A stretch of DNA of 64,000 nt from Pseudokordiimonas caeni (GCF_026719705.1 NZ_JAPPRR010000001.1:434001-498000); one strand, 5' to 3'. Counted from the stretch's first letter, positions 33,824 through 43,466 are shown. Translations and numbers: made by a program. The notes: generated from the sequence alone by a model not told the origin.

Positions 33824-34579
33824 ATGTCCATCTGGGGAAAAATCATCGGTGGTGCGGCCGGGCTCGCCCTTGGCGGGCCGCTTGGCGCGCTTGTTGGCCT
33901 TGCGGTCGGCGCAGCGGTTGATGCGGGGATCGACCGTGCCCCTGCAACCGCCCGTTCAGCACGCCACACGCGGGAGGTGACCTTCACCATCGGTGTGATT
34001 GCGCTTGCCGCCAAGATGGCAAAGGCAGATGGCATGGTGACCCGTGCCGAGGTGGATGCCTTCAAGAAGGTGTTCAAGGTGCCGCCCGCCGAAATGCGCA
34101 ATGTTGGCCGTGTGTACGATCTCGCCCGCCAGCATACGGCAGGGTTCGAAGCCTATGCCCGGCAGATTGCCGATCTGATGCAGGGCAACCGCCCGGTGCT
34201 GACTGATCTTCTGGAGGCACTTTTCTTCATCGCCAAGGCGGACGGCGAGGTGCATGCCGCGGAGCTCGCCTTCATCCGGACGGTCGCCGACATTTTCGGC
34301 TTTTCGCCGGATGAGATCGAAACAATGATCCACCGGCACCTCGGGCCTGATCCGGAAAGCCCCTATACGATCCTCGGGGTGACACCGATGACAGATGATG
34401 CGACGGTGAAGGCGCGCTACCGGCAGCTGGTGCTGGAAACGCACCCGGACCGACTGATGGCGGAAGGGGTGCCGGCGGACCTGATAGCGGTCGCCACGCG
34501 GCGGGCGGCCGAGATCAATGCCGCCTATGATGAAATCATGGCAGCGCGCCGCAAGGTGCGCGAACGGGGAGTTGTCTGA
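33824..34579 (+). CDS. DjlA-like co-chaperone with TerB and J domains
   Basis: A 251-residue protein. A glycine-rich hydrophobic N-terminus (WGKIIGGAAGLALGGPLGAL) may anchor it in the membrane. Residues about 45-165 form a TerB-like helical domain (TFTIGVIALAAKMAKADGMV; FFIAKADGEVHAAELAFI). Residues about 183-245 form a J domain: YTILGVTPMTDDATVKARYR and the HPD motif in ETHPDRLMAE. It should stimulate DnaK at the membrane. Start: ATG 33824 behind AGGGGAAAGG. The next gene begins directly after its stop codon. Confidence 0.9.
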   Translation: MSIWGKIIGGAAGLALGGPLGALVGLAVGAAVDAGIDRAPATARSARHTREVTFTIGVIALAAKMAKADGMVTRAEVDAFKKVFKVPPAEMRNVGRVYDLARQHTAGFEAYARQIADLMQGNRPVLTDLLEALFFIAKADGEVHAAELAFIRTVADIFGFSPDEIETMIHRHLGPDPESPYTILGVTPMTDDATVKARYRQLVLETHPDRLMAEGVPADLIAVATRRAAEINAAYDEIMAARRKVRERGVV

Positions 34580-35482
34580 ATGGCACCAAGGGACCTGATC
34601 CTGCTGATCGGCATCAACCTCGTTTGGGGCCTCAATTTCCTGGCGGTCAAATGGGCGGTTGCCGACCTGCCGCCGCTCGTTGCCAACGCGGCGCGCTTCT
34701 TTGTCGTGCTCCTGTTTCTGTTCCCGTTCCTGCGGCTGGTGCCGGGGCGCATGAAGGCGCTGCTCACGCTGGCCACTGTTCTGGGCTTCATGCATTTCGG
34801 TGCTGTTTTCATCGGCATGTCGCTGGCCGAAGATATCAGCGCTGTCGCCATCGCGACCCAGCTTTCCACGCCTTTTTCCACACTTCTGGCCATTGTCTGG
34901 CTGAAGGAAACGGTGGGCTGGCGGCGTATACTTGGCCTCGCCATGAGCTTTTCGGGTGTGCTGGTGCTGGGGCTTGATCCTGCCGTGCTCAATTATCTTG
35001 ATGCCGTTGCGTGGATCGTCTTCTCTTCATTTCTATATGCGACCGGCACCATCCTGATGCGGCAATTGCGGGATGTGAATGCCTTCACGACGCAGGCGTG
35101 GATCGCCGTCAGCGCCATCGTCGGCTCGTTCTTCCTGTCGGCTGTCATGGAAACCGGGCAGGTGGAAGCGGTGAAGAATGCACATTGGCAGGCGTGGGCA
35201 GCGGTGCTCTATGCCGGGATATTCTCGTCCATCATCGGGCACGGCGGGGTGAATTACCTGCTGCGGCGCTATGAGGTATCTGTCCTTTCGCCCTATTTCC
35301 TCCTTACCCCTTTCTTCGCCATCGCTGCGGGGATCATCGTGCTTGGCGAAAGCCTCACATGGCGGGTTCTGCTCGGCGGTGCGCTGACACTCGCCGGCGT
35401 GCTGATCGTCACGCTCCGTAACGCGCGCCGGAACAAGGCGCTCGCCAATACCATCGTCCAGACCCGGACGAGCGGGGAATAG
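34580..35482 (+). CDS. EamA/DMT-family transporter
   Basis: A 300-residue inner-membrane protein with ten predicted helices in two EamA repeats. Motifs: GINLVWGLNFLAVKWAVADL, STPFSTLLAIVWLKETVGWR and, in the second half, YAGIFSSIIGHGGVNYLLRR and IVLGESLTWRVLLGGALTLA. This family exports amino acids or other small metabolites; substrate unknown. The ATG follows the stop of the DjlA-like gene with no gap, so translation is probably coupled. The amidase gene begins 7 bases past its stop. Confidence 0.9.
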   Translation: MAPRDLILLIGINLVWGLNFLAVKWAVADLPPLVANAARFFVVLLFLFPFLRLVPGRMKALLTLATVLGFMHFGAVFIGMSLAEDISAVAIATQLSTPFSTLLAIVWLKETVGWRRILGLAMSFSGVLVLGLDPAVLNYLDAVAWIVFSSFLYATGTILMRQLRDVNAFTTQAWIAVSAIVGSFFLSAVMETGQVEAVKNAHWQAWAAVLYAGIFSSIIGHGGVNYLLRRYEVSVLSPYFLLTPFFAIAAGIIVLGESLTWRVLLGGALTLAGVLIVTLRNARRNKALANTIVQTRTSGE

Positions 35483-35489
35483 GGCTCAT

Positions 35490-36227
35490 ATGCGGGTGAT
35501 TCCCCATCCGTCGCCAAACCGTGATGCCCGCATGGGCGGCGCGGCACTCGATATGGTGATCCTGCACTACACCGGCATGGAAACGGGCGAGGCGGCGCTT
35601 GCCCGGCTTGTGGATCCGTCCGCCGCCGTTTCAGCCCATTATCTGGTGGAGGAAGACGGGCGCGTTTTCAGGCTGGTCGATGAGGCCGAGCGTGCATGGC
35701 ACGCGGGGGTTTCCTACTGGCAGGGGCGCGAGGTGCTGAACCACCATTCTATCGGGATCGAGATTGTCAATCCGGGGCACGAATTCGGCTATCGTCCCTT
35801 CCCGGAAGCGCAGATCGCGGCGCTTCTGGCGCTTCTCGCCGACATCGCCGCGCGGCATGCCATCCGGCGGGATCTCTATATCGGCCACAGCGATGTGGCG
35901 CCTGACAGGAAGACCGATCCCGGCGAGCTTTTCCCGTGGGAGCAGCTCGCCGCCGCCGGATTCGGCATTGTGCCCGAAGGGGAAAGTGCAGTTTTGGCGG
36001 ACGCTGGCGACATCCCAGCCGATCAACTCGCCGCGTGCTGGCACCAATTGGCCGAGATCGGCTACAGAATTGACGCAAACGACCCCTATGGTAAACCGGC
36101 GGACATTGTGGCCGCTTTCCAGCGCCACTGGCGGCGCGGCGGGGTGACCGGTCAGATCGACCGGGGTACTGCTGCTGCCATTGCCAGCGTCCGAGACCAG
36201 ATTATCCGCCTGAAGGAGGCTTCATGA
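35490..36227 (+). CDS. N-acetylmuramoyl-L-alanine amidase (AmpD/AmiD type) with peptidoglycan-binding domain
   Basis: A 245-residue protein. Amidase_2 domain: MVILHYTGMETGEAALARL with the first zinc His, VSAHYLVEEDGRVFRLVDE, RAWHAGVSYWQGREVLNHHS, IGIEIVNPGHEFGYRPFPE and IGHSDVAPDRKTDPGELFPW with the last zinc His and Asp. The C-terminal 70 residues resemble a PG_binding_1 helix bundle (YRIDANDPYGKPADIVAAFQ). No signal peptide is seen, so it may be the cytosolic recycling amidase AmpD, or an AmiD relative. Its last codon overlaps the start of the next gene (ATGA). Confidence 0.9.
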   Translation: MRVIPHPSPNRDARMGGAALDMVILHYTGMETGEAALARLVDPSAAVSAHYLVEEDGRVFRLVDEAERAWHAGVSYWQGREVLNHHSIGIEIVNPGHEFGYRPFPEAQIAALLALLADIAARHAIRRDLYIGHSDVAPDRKTDPGELFPWEQLAAAGFGIVPEGESAVLADAGDIPADQLAACWHQLAEIGYRIDANDPYGKPADIVAAFQRHWRRGGVTGQIDRGTAAAIASVRDQIIRLKEAS

Positions 36228-37438
36228 AACCTACCGCTCTCGCTGTCCTTGCCCTCTCTGCCCTCGGCACCGCCGTTCAGGCTGCCCCCCAACTGGGTGT
36301 GACATCGGATCATGCGCCGAACGCCGAAACGGTCGCCTGCCTTGATGCGCCGACTGCCGAGTGCGCCATAGACGCGGCACTGAAGACAGTGATTGCCGAG
36401 GAACTAGGGATCGACCGCGCGCGGGTACTGATCGGGGTTGCACGTTCGCTAATCGCGACAGGACAGCAGGAGCAGGCACAGCAGACGCTGATGCTGGCGA
36501 TGGAGGAGGCGCGCTCGGTGCAGCTTTCGCTCGTCACGCAGGGCATGATCAAGACGATTGCGCCTCTCATGGTGCGCGCCGGCGATATGGCAAGCGCATT
36601 GGCGCTGACCGAAGAACTGACAATCGAGACGATCCGCGATCAGGTCTATCTGGCGCTGGCTGATGAAGCCGGACGTCTTGGCGCATATGGCGACATCAAG
36701 GTGGCGCTTTCAAAGCTCGCGAACCCTGCCCGTGGCCGCTGGAAGATGCTCGACCTGATGCTGACGCTGCCGAAGGAAGCCCTGTTGCCAGAACGGATGA
36801 GCGAGGCCATCGCCTTTGTCGGCGGCCTTGAGGACCCGAAAGAGCGGTATCGCGGGCTGGTGGCGCTCGCCGCCCTCAATGACAAGCTGGGCGATACCGG
36901 CACGCGTGACGCGCTGATGGTGGAAGCGGGGGAGACCTTCCCGGCGGTTTTCGGTATCAACGACCGGGCCGAAGCAACCGCACAGGCGCTGAAGGCGCTG
37001 GTGGCGGCAGGGGCCGACGAAACGCTTGTGAGTGCGGCTTATGAGCTTGCCCTGATGCATGGTGGGCGGGTCCGCTCAAGCGAGGACCGCGCGGATATCG
37101 ATATGACGCTCGGGCCTGTAGAGGCCGCAAACGGCCATGTTGATACCGCCTTCAAGCGCATCGAGGGCTTTGACGAAGGGGCAGGGCAGGCGGGCTATCT
37201 GGCCGCCGTGGCCTCGCGCCTGCCGCAGGGCAGCGGGCAGCTCGCAAGTGCGGTTGACGCCGTGCTCGACGATATCGACGAGGTCGACGGCGCCTATGAC
37301 CGTGACCAGCTGCGCCTGACGCTGCTGGATGGTCTCGTCGCCGGCGGGCACAAGGCGCCCGCCGAAGCGCTTGTCAAACGGATCGAGGATGACGACAGCC
37401 AGGCCCTCGGCCTTGCGCTTCTTGCCCCGATGCTCTGA
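36224..37438 (+). CDS. Exported alpha-helical repeat protein of unknown function
   Basis: A 404-residue protein with a signal peptide (KPTALAVLALSALGTAVQA). The rest is alpha-helical, with TPR- or HEAT-like helix pairs such as ARSLIATGQQEQAQQTLMLA, MASALALTEELTIETIRDQV and EDPKERYRGLVALAALNDKL. I do not recognise a named family. It is translationally coupled to the amidase gene by an ATGA overlap (36224-36227), which suggests a periplasmic role linked to the cell wall. It converges on the RND gene with 9 bases between stops and no terminator. Confidence 0.72.
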   Translation: MKPTALAVLALSALGTAVQAAPQLGVTSDHAPNAETVACLDAPTAECAIDAALKTVIAEELGIDRARVLIGVARSLIATGQQEQAQQTLMLAMEEARSVQLSLVTQGMIKTIAPLMVRAGDMASALALTEELTIETIRDQVYLALADEAGRLGAYGDIKVALSKLANPARGRWKMLDLMLTLPKEALLPERMSEAIAFVGGLEDPKERYRGLVALAALNDKLGDTGTRDALMVEAGETFPAVFGINDRAEATAQALKALVAAGADETLVSAAYELALMHGGRVRSSEDRADIDMTLGPVEAANGHVDTAFKRIEGFDEGAGQAGYLAAVASRLPQGSGQLASAVDAVLDDIDEVDGAYDRDQLRLTLLDGLVAGGHKAPAEALVKRIEDDDSQALGLALLAPML

Positions 37439-37447
37439 CACCGGGCC

Positions 37448-40400
37448 TCAGTTTCTGGCATCCGCCTCCATGGCTTCGGGCAGGGGGGCGTGGCCGCTGC
37501 CATCGCTGCCGATGCTGATGGCAGCATAGGGCCGCATCCGCGCGAGCACGAGGAAGGCTGCCGGCGCGAAATAGAAGCTGACAATCATCGACAGGAAAGT
37601 CCCGCCGACAATCGCAATGGCGAACGGCGGCCAGAAAGCGCCGCCATCAAGAATGAGCGGCATGAAACCGCCAACGGTCGTCAGCGTCGTCGAGATGATG
37701 TGGCGCCCCGTTTTCATCACGCCGTGAACCACGGCCTCACCGTCGCCGTCGCGGGCAGCAGGCATGTTGCGCAGCTCCGACAGGATCACGATGGCCGCGT
37801 TGATGGCGAGCCCCACAAGACCCATCAGGCCGATGATCACCACGAAGGTGAGCGGATAGCCGAAGAACCACAGCGAGAAGAAGCCAAGGCCTGCTGCCTG
37901 CACGGCCGCAAGGAAGGTGACGAGGGCAAGGCGGAAGCTGTTGAAGGTCAGCACGATGGTCAGCACCATCAGGATGACGAGAAGCCCGACCGTTGCAAAA
38001 AGTTGCCCAAGTGCTTCGCCGCGCTCTTCGCTTTCGCCGCCAAATTCCAGCCGGTAGCCGGGCGGCAGCTGCAGCGGATGGGCGGTCAGTTCTTCCTTCA
38101 AAGCATTGAAGGCGATATCGGGGATCGTGTTGAATTCCAGAAAGCCCTGTATTTCGTTGATGCGCTCGCCGTCATGGTGGGCGATGACACCGACCTTCGA
38201 ATTCAGCCGCACATTGGCAATAGCAGACACCGGCAGGTCCTCGCGGAAGCCGTCTGCGGTGTTTTGCGGCATGGTGCCGATAAGGCCCATGTCGGCGACC
38301 GAATTGATATCGGTGCGCGCACCGCGGTCGACAATCAGGCGCACGGGCACCTGCTGGGTTTCCTCGATGATATGAGTGGCGATCACACCGCCGGTAAGGG
38401 CTGCCATTTGGCTTTCAACGTCCGAAAGCGTCAGCCCGGCGACCAGTACGTCATCCTCTCGGGCATCGATTTCGACAAGCGGCAAGGAGCCCTTGAGTGT
38501 GGCGGACGTGTGGGTCACCTTCGGCAGGCGGCTGACGATCTCGCGGACCTTGTCCCCATATTCCTGCAGCACGGCGAGATCGGGGCCGATCACGCGCACC
38601 TCGATAGGGGCCTGGATTGGCGGGCCGGTTTCAAGCTCGCGGACCTGCACCACCGCCTCGGGCAACAGCGCCGGGGCTTCGCGCTGCAGGCGCGGCATGA
38701 TTTCGGCCAGCCGGTCGTAGTCATCCAATGTGACCATGGCTTCGGCCATGCTCACCACGCCGTCGTTCGAGGCGATCACGCTGTAATAGAATTTGCCGGG
38801 GCGGACGCCGATGTACCAGTGCAGGCTTTCCACGCCTTCATACTGGCGCACGAAGGCATCGAGCTTCCGGGCGGCCGCTTCGGTTTCCTCGATCGAAACC
38901 TGCCCCGGCATCTGCAGTTGCAGACGGAACTGGTTGCGGTCGCTGATCGGGAAAAACTGGCTTTCCACCTGTGTTGCCGCCACGAAGCCGAGCATGGGGA
39001 TCAGCATGGCAAGCGAGGCCGACAGGACCGGGCGCTTCACCGACCAGCGCAGCGATTTTTCAAAGCGGGACGAAAGCCAGCGGCCCTCGACCCCGTCGCG
39101 CCACCAGACACGTTCGGGCTTCGCCGCCATGTCCGCGTTCGGGTCGCGGCCTTCGACCACACGACCGGCCACGGCCGAAATGATGGTGAAGCCAATCACG
39201 TAGGAGGCAATCAGTGAGGCGATCACGGCGGCGGGGATGCCGACGAGGAAGTCCCCCGCGTTGCCCGGCATCAGGATGAGCGGCATGAAGGCGATGATGG
39301 TGGTGGCGGTGGAACCCGCGAGCGGCAGCCACAATTTCCGGACGGTCATGCCGACAGCGGTGGAGCGTCGCACGCCCATCAGGCGCAGATGCTGGATCTC
39401 GTCGGTGATGACGATGGCATTATCGACCATGATGCCAAGGGCCACGATCATGCCGGTGACGAGCACCTGCTCGATCCTCAGGCCCATGATGTTGACGATG
39501 GCAAGGGCGGCGAGCAGTGTGAGCGGCAGGATGGAGGCCGATACGAGGGAGGCCCGCCAGCCGAGCGAAACGAGCAGCACGACGAGCACCACAAAGGCGC
39601 CTTCAGCAAGGTTTGCCATCAGGCCGTTCAGGCGGTCATCCGCATAAAGGCGCTGGTCGAAGATGCGCTCCAGCTTGATCGAGGACGGCAGGGTTTCCTC
39701 GGATTCCGCCATCATGCGGCCAACGGCATCCGACCAGCGGTCGATGCGGCTGTCTTCGAACATGCGGGCGGCAATCACGACGCCGTATGAGCCTTCGTTG
39801 ATCGCGATGGTGCTTGGCGGGTTTTCGAACGTACGTTCGATGCGGGCGATATCGCCGAGGCGTACGGCAGCGCCTTTTTCATCCTGGCCGAGCGACACAC
39901 GGGCGAGGCGTGCGATATTGTCGATGGCGCCAGATACCTGCACGACCATGCGGTTGGTGTCGCTGCTGACGATGCCGGCCGCACCCTTGGCGTCCGACCC
40001 CGCGACACGGGCGGCGACCTGCGCAACGGTCAGGCCGTGGGAGGCAAGCGCTTTGGGGTCGAATGATACCCGGATTTCCTCGTTCGGCAGTCCCAGCACG
40101 TCCACAAAGTCGGTGCCTTCGAGGTTGCGAAGCTTGCGTTCGATCTCCCGCGCGTGGCGGCCGAGGATGGCGTAATTGACCGGTGTGTCGCTGTGCCACG
40201 TCAGCGACAGAATGGCCGAATGGGCATAGATGCGCGTGTCGGAAAAATCGGGTGCGGTCACGCCGGGCGGCAGGTCCGTCACCTCGGCGACCTTGTCTTT
40301 CAGGCGCTGGGTGATGGGCTTGGCGTCCTCGACCCTGTCTTCAAGCTCGATGCTGATGAAGCTGATCCCGGCGCGGGTGACGGATTTCACCTCCTTCACC

Positions 40401-40621
40401 TCGGGGATTTCGAAAATCTTGCGCTCCAGCTTTTCGGTGACTTCGGCTTCCACTCGCTCGGTGTCGGCGCCGGGGTAGAAGGTCGTCACCTGCACGACCC
40501 GGCTTTGCATGTGCGGGTCTTCAAGGCGGGGCATGTGGGTATAGGCATTGAAGCCGGCGATCACGATCACCAGAAGGATCAGCCACACCAGCCGGGGGTG
40601 ATTGTACAGGGAGCCGCGCAT
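37448..40621 (-). CDS. RND-family efflux pump, inner-membrane subunit
   Basis: A 1057-residue RND (HAE1/AcrB-like) transporter with twelve membrane helices and two large periplasmic loops. The N-terminus (RLVWLILLVIVIAGFNAYTH; LEDPHMQSRVVQVTTFYPGA), the TM4 aspartate in ALGIMVDNAIVITDEIQHLR and the second half (LVGLAINAAIVILSELRNMP) match the family; only the first of the paired TM4 acidic residues is obvious. It should export hydrophobic compounds together with the adaptor encoded 15 bases upstream. No outer-membrane channel gene is present here. Start: ATG 40621. Confidence 0.93.
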   Translation of the reverse strand: MRGSLYNHPRLVWLILLVIVIAGFNAYTHMPRLEDPHMQSRVVQVTTFYPGADTERVEAEVTEKLERKIFEIPEVKEVKSVTRAGISFISIELEDRVEDAKPITQRLKDKVAEVTDLPPGVTAPDFSDTRIYAHSAILSLTWHSDTPVNYAILGRHAREIERKLRNLEGTDFVDVLGLPNEEIRVSFDPKALASHGLTVAQVAARVAGSDAKGAAGIVSSDTNRMVVQVSGAIDNIARLARVSLGQDEKGAAVRLGDIARIERTFENPPSTIAINEGSYGVVIAARMFEDSRIDRWSDAVGRMMAESEETLPSSIKLERIFDQRLYADDRLNGLMANLAEGAFVVLVVLLVSLGWRASLVSASILPLTLLAALAIVNIMGLRIEQVLVTGMIVALGIMVDNAIVITDEIQHLRLMGVRRSTAVGMTVRKLWLPLAGSTATTIIAFMPLILMPGNAGDFLVGIPAAVIASLIASYVIGFTIISAVAGRVVEGRDPNADMAAKPERVWWRDGVEGRWLSSRFEKSLRWSVKRPVLSASLAMLIPMLGFVAATQVESQFFPISDRNQFRLQLQMPGQVSIEETEAAARKLDAFVRQYEGVESLHWYIGVRPGKFYYSVIASNDGVVSMAEAMVTLDDYDRLAEIMPRLQREAPALLPEAVVQVRELETGPPIQAPIEVRVIGPDLAVLQEYGDKVREIVSRLPKVTHTSATLKGSLPLVEIDAREDDVLVAGLTLSDVESQMAALTGGVIATHIIEETQQVPVRLIVDRGARTDINSVADMGLIGTMPQNTADGFREDLPVSAIANVRLNSKVGVIAHHDGERINEIQGFLEFNTIPDIAFNALKEELTAHPLQLPPGYRLEFGGESEERGEALGQLFATVGLLVILMVLTIVLTFNSFRLALVTFLAAVQAAGLGFFSLWFFGYPLTFVVIIGLMGLVGLAINAAIVILSELRNMPAARDGDGEAVVHGVMKTGRHIISTTLTTVGGFMPLILDGGAFWPPFAIAIVGGTFLSMIVSFYFAPAAFLVLARMRPYAAISIGSDGSGHAPLPEAMEADARN

Positions 40622-40636
40622 GTCAGGGGCCTCCCG

Positions 40637-41797
40637 TTAAATGCGGGGTTCGGCGGCACTCGCCGACTGGGTGATGCCGTCCACCGCTGCCACGCGTTGG
40701 CCGGGGGCGAGGCGCTCGGTGCCGTCGGCGATGATGCGGTCCCCGTTCGCGATGGAACCGGTCACAAACACGCGGTCGCCGTGCGTATACAGCACCTGCA
40801 CATTCTCGATCCGCGCTTCGGGGCCTGCGGGGCCATCAACAATCTTGAAGACGCGCCAAAGGCCGCGCACATCCGCGGTGATGGCACGCAGCGGCAGCCA
40901 AGTGCCGCTTCCCATCCGGCGATCCTCGATCACTGCATTGACGAGTTCGCCCCGGGCGGCACTGCCTTCCGGCAGGTCGAAGGTGACAAGCATGGTACGG
41001 GTCTGGCCGGTGATGACAGGCACAAGACCGCGCACCGTGCTGCCCTTGATTTCATGGCGGGCGCCGTCAAAAAGCTGATAGGGCGCACCCGCGGCAATCG
41101 CCTCTGCATGATTTTGCGGCATGCCGATATGGGCCTCGATGCGGCCGTTTTCGGTAAGCTCGATAACCGGCGCGCCGGGGCCGACAATCACGCCTTCATC
41201 CAGATAGCGCGCGGTGACGGTGGCATCGAACGGTGCCTTCAGTGTCGCCTTGGCGAGGTCAACTTCCATGGCACGGATTGATGCGTCCACACGGGCAAGG
41301 CGGGCGATGACGGTGGCATGGTTCGCCTGCGCCTCATCCAGCCGCTGGGCCGACACATGGCCGTTCTTGAACATGTCTTCCGTCCGCGCCAGCGTGACAT
41401 TGGCGAGATTGAGCGAAGCGTTCGCTTCGGCACGTTCAGCCTTGAGCTGTGCGAGGCTCGCCTGGAGGCGGGCCGCGTCGAGTCGCGCTATCACATCGCC
41501 TTTTTTCACCCGGTCACCCAGATCGACCGCCACAGAGGCGAGCGTGCCACCCTGTTCGAACGCGAGGGCCGACAGGCGCCCGGCGACCACGCGACCGGTG
41601 AAGCTGCGGCGTGCCATGTAATGATCTTCGATGGAAACTTCGGCCACATTCACGGGCAGAACCCGCGAAAGGCCAGCTTTTGCCTGCCCTTCATCAGGGT
41701 CGGCGGCGATCAGGCGAACGGCAAGAATGGCGGTGATGCCAAGCCCGGCTGCCATGAACGCGACACGGCGGCGGGTGAGCGCGGGGAGCTGTCTCAT
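40637..41797 (-). CDS. RND efflux periplasmic adaptor (membrane fusion protein)
   Basis: A 386-residue adaptor: N-terminal membrane anchor (RRVAFMAAGLGITAILAVRL), first half lipoyl GRVVAGRLSALAFEQGGTLA, DLGDRVKKGDVIARLDAARL, an alpha-helical hairpin (LKAERAEANASLNLANVTLA), second lipoyl half (PFDATVTARYLDEGVIVGPG), then beta-barrel and membrane-proximal domains. It links the RND pump to an outer-membrane channel. Start: ATG 41797; an in-frame ATG at 41872 lies next to the operator and is less likely. It is divergent from the TetR gene and presumably repressed by it through the palindrome at 41881-41896. Confidence 0.92.
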   Translation of the reverse strand: MRQLPALTRRRVAFMAAGLGITAILAVRLIAADPDEGQAKAGLSRVLPVNVAEVSIEDHYMARRSFTGRVVAGRLSALAFEQGGTLASVAVDLGDRVKKGDVIARLDAARLQASLAQLKAERAEANASLNLANVTLARTEDMFKNGHVSAQRLDEAQANHATVIARLARVDASIRAMEVDLAKATLKAPFDATVTARYLDEGVIVGPGAPVIELTENGRIEAHIGMPQNHAEAIAAGAPYQLFDGARHEIKGSTVRGLVPVITGQTRTMLVTFDLPEGSAARGELVNAVIEDRRMGSGTWLPLRAITADVRGLWRVFKIVDGPAGPEARIENVQVLYTHGDRVFVTGSIANGDRIIADGTERLAPGQRVAAVDGITQSASAAEPRI

Positions 41798-41880
41798 TTC
41801 CTCAATCCTGCTGGCGTATATGGGCTGGCCAAACGGGCCCGCCTCTGTTTTTATATCAATGGTGCAATGCATACCAAGAA

Positions 41881-41896
41881 TGGACTCATCAGTCCA
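41881..41896. promoter_or_regulatory. TetR-type palindrome between the efflux genes and tetR
   Basis: TGGACT-CATC-AGTCCA, perfect 6-bp arms, 84 bases before the adaptor start and 89 bases before the regulator start. The same arms and right flank (AGTCCAG-N-AAAT) occur before the P450 operon at 22665-22680. It is the expected operator of the divergent regulator. Confidence 0.78.
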
Positions 41897-41984
41897 GAAA
41901 ATAATCTTTCCCCATTGGCAGAAGCGTCTCCCATCGGTTACGATAGGGAAATGCCTTCATTCAGGGCTGAAAAGAGGGACACAG

Positions 41985-42680
41985 GTGACCGAGTTGAAAA
42001 GAGTGGTTCGCGAAGACGAGCCTTGTGATCATGATCCGGAAGAGTTGCGGGCTGCAAAGCCCACGCGAGGCCGCCCGCGTTGTCTGGAAAAGAATGTGGC
42101 TATTCTGGATGCTGCCGTCGCCCTGTTCCTCGAGAACGGCTTCGATGGCACCAGCATGGACGAGGTAGCCCGCCACGCGGGTGTCTCCAAGCAGACCGTC
42201 TACAGCCACTTTTCAAGCAAGGAGCAGCTTTTCTCGGAAGCGATCCATTCCAAGATTGCCGAATACAGCCCGGCTCTGACCCTTTCGAAGCTTGATCAGC
42301 ATACGATGGAAGGTGAGCTTTCAGCCGTTTGCCATTCTTATGCAGAACTGATGGTCAGCGAAGACGCGATTGCGGTGTACCGCGTCCTTGTCGCTGCCGC
42401 CAACAAGGGTTCGTCGCTTGCCGAGCTTTTCTGGAAATCGGGGCCTGAGGAAATGTGCCAGAACCTGATCGATTTCCTGCAGTCATGGGTCGACCGCGGC
42501 GAGCTGGTGATCGAGAATGTGGAAACAGCTGCCCTTAACCTGCTTGCCCTTCTGAAGGGGGATATTCACTACAAGCGCTCGATCGGCCTGATTGACAGCG
42601 TGGACGAGAAAGCCCTGCACAAGCATGTTGATGAAGTGCTGATGGGCTGGCTGATGGTCTATCGCCGCCGCAAGGCCTGA
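41985..42680 (+). CDS. TetR/AcrR-family regulator (AefR-like) of the efflux genes
   Basis: A 231-residue repressor. The DNA-binding domain (about 25-80) reads VAILDAAVALFLENGFDGTS then MDEVARHAGVSKQTVYSHFS and SKEQLFSEAI. The ligand domain (KSGPEEMCQNLIDFLQSWVD; MGWLMVYRRRKA) resembles the AefR-like C-terminus. Start: GTG 41985 with GAGGG upstream; no ATG is available near the domain. The N-terminus has an unusual charged stretch (KRVVREDEPCDHDPEELRAA) with one cysteine and one histidine. It is divergent from the RND adaptor. The shared palindrome suggests that it also controls the P450-GMC operon. Confidence 0.9.
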   Translation: MTELKRVVREDEPCDHDPEELRAAKPTRGRPRCLEKNVAILDAAVALFLENGFDGTSMDEVARHAGVSKQTVYSHFSSKEQLFSEAIHSKIAEYSPALTLSKLDQHTMEGELSAVCHSYAELMVSEDAIAVYRVLVAAANKGSSLAELFWKSGPEEMCQNLIDFLQSWVDRGELVIENVETAALNLLALLKGDIHYKRSIGLIDSVDEKALHKHVDEVLMGWLMVYRRRKA

Positions 42681-42698
42681 GGCTTGCGGCGGTTCAGC
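42665..42698 (+). terminator. Hairpin at the end of the tetR gene
   Basis: CCGCCGCAAG-N8-CTTGCGGCGG, a 10-bp perfect stem that includes the stop codon, followed by TTCAGCCTTTTATCC. It is a plausible terminator. Confidence 0.6.
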
Positions 42699-42722
42699 CT
42701 TTTATCCTGAAAAAGCGGAAGC

Positions 42723-42947
42723 TCAGTCTTCGCTGCCGTCGCGGCTCGTGAGGTTCTGGCCGACAACGGGCGACGGCGAATGCGAGGCATGGTCGGTGTC
42801 GCCGCGCAGGTCGCCCGGCAGGCTTTTGGCCTGCGCTTCGGTTTGCGGGCCGAGGCGCGTATCGAAGACGATCTCGTCACCCTTGCTGTCAAAAATGCCG
42901 CAACCGGCGAGCATGAACAGGGCAGGGGCAATCAGCAGATATTTCAT
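42723..42947 (-). CDS. Small lipoprotein of unknown function
   Basis: A 74-residue protein with a clear type II signal (KYLLIAPALFMLAGCG; lipobox LAGC) and a mature chain of about 60 residues (EIVFDTRLGPQTEAQAKSLP, ending TSRDGSED). The cysteine would be acylated and the protein held in a membrane facing the periplasm. Role unknown. Start: ATG 42947 behind GAGGA. It is divergent from rnpB. Confidence 0.8.
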   Translation of the reverse strand: MKYLLIAPALFMLAGCGIFDSKGDEIVFDTRLGPQTEAQAKSLPGDLRGDTDHASHSPSPVVGQNLTSRDGSED

Positions 42948-43043
42948 GGAAAGTCCTCGTTAGGTTCTGGCGATGCATCGCCGGGCCGGACTTTGCCGCA
43001 AACTTCGGGGGCAATCAACCGCTTTCCGGTTTCACGCCTTTTC

Positions 43044-43072
43044 TTGACGGCGGCGCGCCACTCTGGTTCATT
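43044..43072 (+). promoter_or_regulatory. Probable rnpB promoter
   Basis: TTGACG (43044-43049), exactly 17 bases, then TTCATT (43067-43072). The -35 box is good and the -10 box weak. A transcript would start 7 bases on, at 43079, which is the first base of the P1 stem of RNase P RNA. Confidence 0.6.
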
Positions 43073-43076
43073 GCGC

Positions 43077-43466
<390 letters not shown>

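Noticed and set aside
37490-39217. 575-residue plus-strand frame
   Set aside because: Mirror of the RND pump gene, with no motif of its own.
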